Shown here piece by piece: positions 23,713-27,681 of a stretch of 27,681 nucleotides of DNA (its first letter is position 1; each line of letters starts with the position of its first letter). The notes beneath the pieces are model-generated. The model worked only from the letters and a program-made list of their open reading frames with translations. It did not search any database and was not told the DNA's origin. The stretch lies in contig PAZT01000057.1 in assembly GCA_002716165.1 (NCBI GenBank), positions 1 through 27,681 of the forward strand. The letters run 5' to 3'. The stretch comes from Deltaproteobacteria bacterium (GTDB lineage Bacteria; SAR324; NAC60-12). The translations under genes were made by a program, and so were the position numbers.

Positions 23713-25836
23713 ATGTTGAATGCACTACCGAAAAGTAAAGATATTTTGGAAAATCCGATGGGATTTCCCATTTCTTTCGAACTACCAATAATTAAAGATC
23801 TTACTAAATATAAAAATACTCTATATGCTCCAGCACACGTGACTACTAATTGGGAAGGCTATAAAACCCATTTGGCTTCAGTACTTCCATCTTTTCATCC
23901 CAAGGTCTTGCTAATGGCTCATGATATGAGCGAGATTGAGAATATTACATTAATGTCATTAGGTGGAGTAATTAGAGAAATGAATGGAGTTCCCTATTAC
24001 TTATTGGTTGGACCTAACAATATTCATCTCACTTTTGAAGCAATAGAAAAAAATCAGCCAGAATGGCTCGGAATTAGCCTTTATACAGGATTGACAAAAT
24101 ATGTCTTCGAATGGATTGTTAAATATAAAATTGATAAAGCTAGATCCATTACAAAGAAAAATATTTTGGATTTTAAAACTGCAGATAAACTCTTAAAAGG
24201 AATGGTTCGAGAAGCTAAAGGGCCTGTTTTTGAGGGTAATAAATTGGTTTATGCTCCAATCGTTATTGGCGGGCATTATAATAACTACAACTTTAAAGAT
24301 TCATGGGATAGAGGGGGAGAATATATCGTTCGAGGAAAAGGGATAAATATTTTCAGAGATATATTACTGGGTCTATATGATCCAGGGATTTATCATGATC
24401 CTATGCCCTACGCTAATATTCCTAGAATGGACAGAGAAAATTTTTATAGGGATACTTTTGAATTTTCGGATAAAACAAAAAAATATGCGTTAAGTAAGAT
24501 TAAATCAGTCTTGACTGCTTTAGGATGTAGTTATTCATGTACTTATTGTTATGTGAGCTCTCTAATAGATAATTTACGTGAAGCATATAGCGAAGTAGGC
24601 GTGAGGCCCCCTAGTATTATTCAAGACCGATTGATAGAAACCGTTGTTCAAGAAGGAGAAGAGATACTTGCTTTGGATAAAATTTATGGTGTAAAAACAA
24701 CAGCTGTATTTGATCAGGCAGATATTTCCTTAAATAATATGCATTGGTGGGAGCAGTTGAAAAATCTTTGGGTGGATAGGGTAGGAATACCTTTTTACAT
24801 TCAGGCCAGACCCGCAATGCTAGCTGGGAAAAAAGGCAAGCAGAGAATTAAATTGATTTCAGATAAAGGACTTGTTGCAGGTATTTCAATGGCAATTGAG
24901 TCAGGGGACCCTAAAATTAGAAAACTCCTCCTCGATCGCCATGAAAGCAATGATACCATTCTTGACGCAATTAATAATGTAAAAGGAAGTAGCATTCCAT
25001 TAAGAACACAGTGCATTATTGGACTCCCTGTATTAAGACCTTCCAAATTATTAAACCCAATTCAAAGCAAACTTTCACTGATTGACAAAGATGGACAAGA
25101 ACATTATTACGATGATCCTATTCAAGAGTCTTTATCTTGTTTGGAACTTGTATGTAAATCATACTTCGGAAAAGAAGATTACTATTGGAACGCACTATAC
25201 TCTCCTTTCCCAGGGACTCCATTAGGAGATTACGCAGTAGCTGCTGGTTTTGCAGATGATGATACGGATGCCCATGCATACCAATTTACAACAGATAGTG
25301 GGTTACATTGTTTCACAGGAATTACTCTAAAACGTCAAATTGCATTCAGTCAAACCTCCAATTTTTTTGCACATTTTAAAAATGGAAAAGATTTGATGGT
25401 TTTATTCCTTTACGGTAACAATAATTTCCAATTAATCGACTTTGCTGAATTTGTTGATTCCAAGCCTAAATTATTTAAACCGAAAGAGACTCAAAAACAG
25501 TATGGTATAATTCCAAATATTAACAGAACCCTGTTATTAAAATTTTTTGAGGAAGTCTATAATGATGAAGAAATAATTTTCAAATCAATAAATATAAAAC
25601 TTATAGACTATTATCTCGCTTTATTGGACGGGCTAATCCTTGCTGCAAAAATTGCTGATAAATATTATGAGTTAAAAGAACAGGAAAAGACATTTAACCT
25701 GGCAAATCTTTACAGAGTGGAGCGTCTTCATTATTATGACAACAGTTATAACATGTCTTACATTCCCAAACGTTTTGAGGGCATTCTAAAACCGTTTGTT
25801 GATCATAGCCAAGTAAATGCCAATAAATTTAGCTAA
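23713..25836 (+). CDS. Radical SAM protein with B12-binding-like N-terminal domain, function unknown
   Basis: This 707-aa protein has the radical SAM cluster motif C272-x3-C276-x2-C279 (GCSYSCTYCY), followed by AIESGDPKIRKLLLDR (394-409), typical of the B12-binding radical SAM/elongator-like barrel, and IIGLP (435-439). Before it, about 63-220, lies a Rossmann-like part: PKVLLMAHD, then WLGISLYTG, VIGGHYNN and YIVRGKGINIF. This follows the layout of B12-binding domains in such enzymes, but without an evident DxHxxG box. The C-terminal 200 residues match nothing I recognise. B12-radical SAM enzymes do methylations, ring rearrangements and other radical reactions; the substrate here is unknown. 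The gene follows a 277-nt spacer, has no Shine-Dalgarno sequence and converges on uvrB. Confidence 0.85.
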   Translation: MLNALPKSKDILENPMGFPISFELPIIKDLTKYKNTLYAPAHVTTNWEGYKTHLASVLPSFHPKVLLMAHDMSEIENITLMSLGGVIREMNGVPYYLLVGPNNIHLTFEAIEKNQPEWLGISLYTGLTKYVFEWIVKYKIDKARSITKKNILDFKTADKLLKGMVREAKGPVFEGNKLVYAPIVIGGHYNNYNFKDSWDRGGEYIVRGKGINIFRDILLGLYDPGIYHDPMPYANIPRMDRENFYRDTFEFSDKTKKYALSKIKSVLTALGCSYSCTYCYVSSLIDNLREAYSEVGVRPPSIIQDRLIETVVQEGEEILALDKIYGVKTTAVFDQADISLNNMHWWEQLKNLWVDRVGIPFYIQARPAMLAGKKGKQRIKLISDKGLVAGISMAIESGDPKIRKLLLDRHESNDTILDAINNVKGSSIPLRTQCIIGLPVLRPSKLLNPIQSKLSLIDKDGQEHYYDDPIQESLSCLELVCKSYFGKEDYYWNALYSPFPGTPLGDYAVAAGFADDDTDAHAYQFTTDSGLHCFTGITLKRQIAFSQTSNFFAHFKNGKDLMVLFLYGNNNFQLIDFAEFVDSKPKLFKPKETQKQYGIIPNINRTLLLKFFEEVYNDEEIIFKSINIKLIDYYLALLDGLILAAKIADKYYELKEQEKTFNLANLYRVERLHYYDNSYNMSYIPKRFEGILKPFVDHSQVNANKFS

Positions 25837-25872
25837 TCAATTTTTTAATTTACTAATAAGAAGATCTCTATT

Positions 25873-25943
25873 GAAAAGATTTACATTGTCCATACATTAC
25901 TAAATGAGTAATGATACAGTCTAGGGAAATGTTAAATCTTTTC
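25873..25943. terminator. Nested inverted repeat between convergent genes, candidate bidirectional terminator
   Basis: GAAAAGATTTA (25873-25883) is perfectly complementary to 25933-25943. CATT/AATG extends the stem (25884-25887 with 25928-25931, one T bulged). Inside its loop sits a second perfect stem, CATTACT (25895-25901) with AGTAATG (25907-25913) and a 5-nt loop. The structure fills most of the 114-nt gap between the radical SAM gene and uvrB. The outer arms end in A-run/T-run ends on both strands, as wanted for termination in either direction, although the stem is AT-rich. Confidence 0.5.
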
Positions 25944-25950
25944 TTCCAAG

Positions 25951-27681
25951 CTAACCTTTTTCAAGCTGCCCCCTTAAATCATTAATTCTATCGCGTAGAT
26001 CTGCAGCACGTTCAAAATTAAGAATTTCTGCCGCCTCCCTCATTTCTTGCTCCAATTCACTTATATTATCTTCCAAATTATTTATAGTTTCGTAAACAGG
26101 AGTTTCTTCAGTAACTTCGATCATTTCATCTAGTTCTATTGGAGCAAGCGATGGAGCAATTTTCCGATAAATGGTCTTTGGAACAACACCATGTAGTTGG
26201 TTGTATGCAGCCTGTTTTTGTCGGCGTTTTTCTGTTATGTCAATCGTGATTCGCATTGAATCAGTAGTTTTGTCAGCATACATAATGACACAACCGTTCG
26301 AGTTACGGGATGCTCTTCCACAAGTTTGAATCAGTGAGCGGACAGAACGTAAAAACCCTTCTTTATCAGCATCAAAAATTCCAACTAAAGAAACTTCAGG
26401 TAAATCCAGTCCTTCCCTGAGAAGGTTTATTCCAACTAAAACATCAAATTCTCCTGCGCGAAGATCGTGCAAAATTTTGCTTCGTTCAACAACGTCCACA
26501 TCAGAATGCACGTATCTTACTCTGACATTCAAATCTTCATAATATTCTGTTAGATCTTCTGCCATGCGTTTTGTGAGAGTTGTTATTAGAACCCGTTCAT
26601 TAAGCTTTGTTCTCAATCGGATTTCATGTAACATGTCGTCAACCTGTCCAAGTACCGGACGAATTTCAATTTTTGGCTCAAGCAAACCTGTTGGGCGTAA
26701 TACAAGTTCTGCCATCTTACCTTTTGTCAATTCCAGTTCATAATCTCCTGGGGTTGCTGAAACATAAATTATCTGCTGTGGAAATTTTTCAAATTCTGGA
26801 AATTGAAGTGGGCGATTATCTATTGCGGAGGGTAAACGAAACCCATGCTCAACTAGAGTTGATTTTCTTGAGTAATCTCCTTTAAACATTGCCCGAAGCT
26901 GGGGAAGCGTCATATGACTTTCGTCAATAAATATCAGCGAATCATCCGGGAAATAATTCAGCAAAGTTGCCGGCGGTGTTCCTTCCTCCCTACGATCAAT
27001 GATTCGGCTGTAGTTCTCAATTCCAGAACATGATCCAGTTTGTTCTATCATTTCAATATCATATTCTGTACGCTGGGTGAGTCGCTGTGCTTCCAGAATT
27101 TTATTCTGCGCGTTGAGATCCTCGAGACGTTTACGAAGCTCTTCTCGAATCAATTTTAATGTTTCTGGAACATGTTCAGCTGGGGCGGCATAGTGCGAGG
27201 CAGGATAAATTACAAAATGCTGGTAGGACATTTGCTTTTTACCAGTTAAGGGATCAAATCTTACAAGACTCTCAACTTCATTACCAAAGAGTTCAACTCG
27301 AATCGCCGACTCTGATTCAGCTAAATAAATATCAATCACATCACCCCGAACCCTGAAAGTACCTCTGTGGAAATCATGATCGTTCCTAGTGTATAATAAT
27401 TCTACGAGTCTTTTTAGAATATACTGACGTGAAATTTGATCTCCCACTTTGAAAATAAGTAACATTTTTTCATATTTTTCTGGTGAACCAATTCCATAAA
27501 TGCAGGAAACACTGGCTACAATCAAGACATCACGACGTTCAAGCAGAGAACGGGTTGCTGACAGACGCATACGATCCAAATCATCGTTTAGTGCTGTATC
27601 TTTTTCAATATAAAGGTCCCGGCTGGGAACATATGCTTCAGGTTGATAATAGTCATAATAACTGACAAAATACTCAACGGC
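25951..27681 (-). CDS. uvrB: Excinuclease ABC subunit B, 5' end cut by the window
   Basis: UvrB is the damage-verification helicase of nucleotide excision repair. The reading frame runs without a stop to the window edge, so the TTG at 27577-27579 is not a start. Residues before it include the DNA-binding hairpin YFVSYYDYYQPEAYVPSR, at the edge. About 90 N-terminal residues, with Walker A, lie outside. Seen in order (counting from that TTG): VASVSCIYGIGSPE (21-34), SGIENYSR (185-192), the DESH box (219-222), YVSATPGDYE (272-281), TLTKRMAEDL (334-343), VGINLLREGLDLPEVSL (382-398), motif VI QTCGRASRN and the C-terminal UVR motif (about 508-540). Motif VI has Cys where Ile is usual, but keeps its Gln, Gly and Arg residues. 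The gene is housekeeping and bounds the polysaccharide locus. Confidence 0.98.
   Translation of the reverse strand, partial: AVEYFVSYYDYYQPEAYVPSRDLYIEKDTALNDDLDRMRLSATRSLLERRDVLIVASVSCIYGIGSPEKYEKMLLIFKVGDQISRQYILKRLVELLYTRNDHDFHRGTFRVRGDVIDIYLAESESAIRVELFGNEVESLVRFDPLTGKKQMSYQHFVIYPASHYAAPAEHVPETLKLIREELRKRLEDLNAQNKILEAQRLTQRTEYDIEMIEQTGSCSGIENYSRIIDRREEGTPPATLLNYFPDDSLIFIDESHMTLPQLRAMFKGDYSRKSTLVEHGFRLPSAIDNRPLQFPEFEKFPQQIIYVSATPGDYELELTKGKMAELVLRPTGLLEPKIEIRPVLGQVDDMLHEIRLRTKLNERVLITTLTKRMAEDLTEYYEDLNVRVRYVHSDVDVVERSKILHDLRAGEFDVLVGINLLREGLDLPEVSLVGIFDADKEGFLRSVRSLIQTCGRASRNSNGCVIMYADKTTDSMRITIDITEKRRQKQAAYNQLHGVVPKTIYRKIAPSLAPIELDEMIEVTEETPVYETINNLEDNISELEQEMREAAEILNFERAADLRDRINDLRGQLEKG

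Noticed and set aside
1..27681. Insertion sequences, prophage genes, tRNA genes or CRISPR arrays that would explain the mosaic composition
   Set aside because: Read through all spacers: none longer than 312 nt, no transposase- or integrase-like translation, no regularly spaced repeats and no tRNA cloverleaf noticed.

Overview
This window is an AT-rich stretch of a Gram-negative bacterial chromosome. It is mostly a surface-polysaccharide (O-antigen, capsule or exopolysaccharide) locus on the + strand, with the 5'-truncated DNA-repair gene uvrB at the right edge. The Gram-negative assignment rests on a GT9 (heptosyltransferase-type) enzyme and O-antigen-type ABC export genes. Nothing in the window fixes the phylum. 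No tRNA, rRNA, CRISPR array, transposase or integrase gene was seen.

Layout. 1-312: no intact gene, perhaps a decayed fragment. 313-2540: a membrane-anchored GT2 transferase (GtrB type) overlapping a Wzx-like flippase. 2.3-5.9 kb: a markedly AT-richer block with a putative capsule-locus glycosyltransferase and a GT-C-like membrane protein. 5886-10280: a tight overlapping run of Wzt (ABC ATPase), Wzm (ABC permease) and a Wzy/WaaL-type polymerase or ligase. 10291-11133: a degenerate methyltransferase-like gene on the - strand. 11205-17161: an 870-aa tandem-duplicated GT4 protein, a GT2-GT4 fusion and a second Wzx-type flippase. 17316-20242: cysD and a cysN-cysC fusion (sulfate activation to PAPS). 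20436-23435: another AT-rich pair (GT-A-type sugar transferase and SAM methyltransferase), then a GT9 enzyme. 23713-25836: an uncharacterised radical SAM protein with a B12-binding-like N-terminus. 25951-27681: uvrB on the - strand.

How it may work together (inference). The glycosyltransferases would build lipid-linked glycans. Export could go by two different Wzx flippases with a Wzy polymerase, or by the Wzm/Wzt ABC transporter, so more than one glycan pathway may be interleaved here. CysD/CysNC would supply PAPS, either for cysteine synthesis or for glycan sulfation, but no sulfotransferase is visible. Base composition is mosaic, as expected of a locus assembled by exchange. The points most worth a second look are the tandem GT4 protein lacking the second Glu of EX7E in both halves, the orphan B12/radical SAM protein, the composition break inside the first flippase, and the sulfate-activation genes in a glycan locus.
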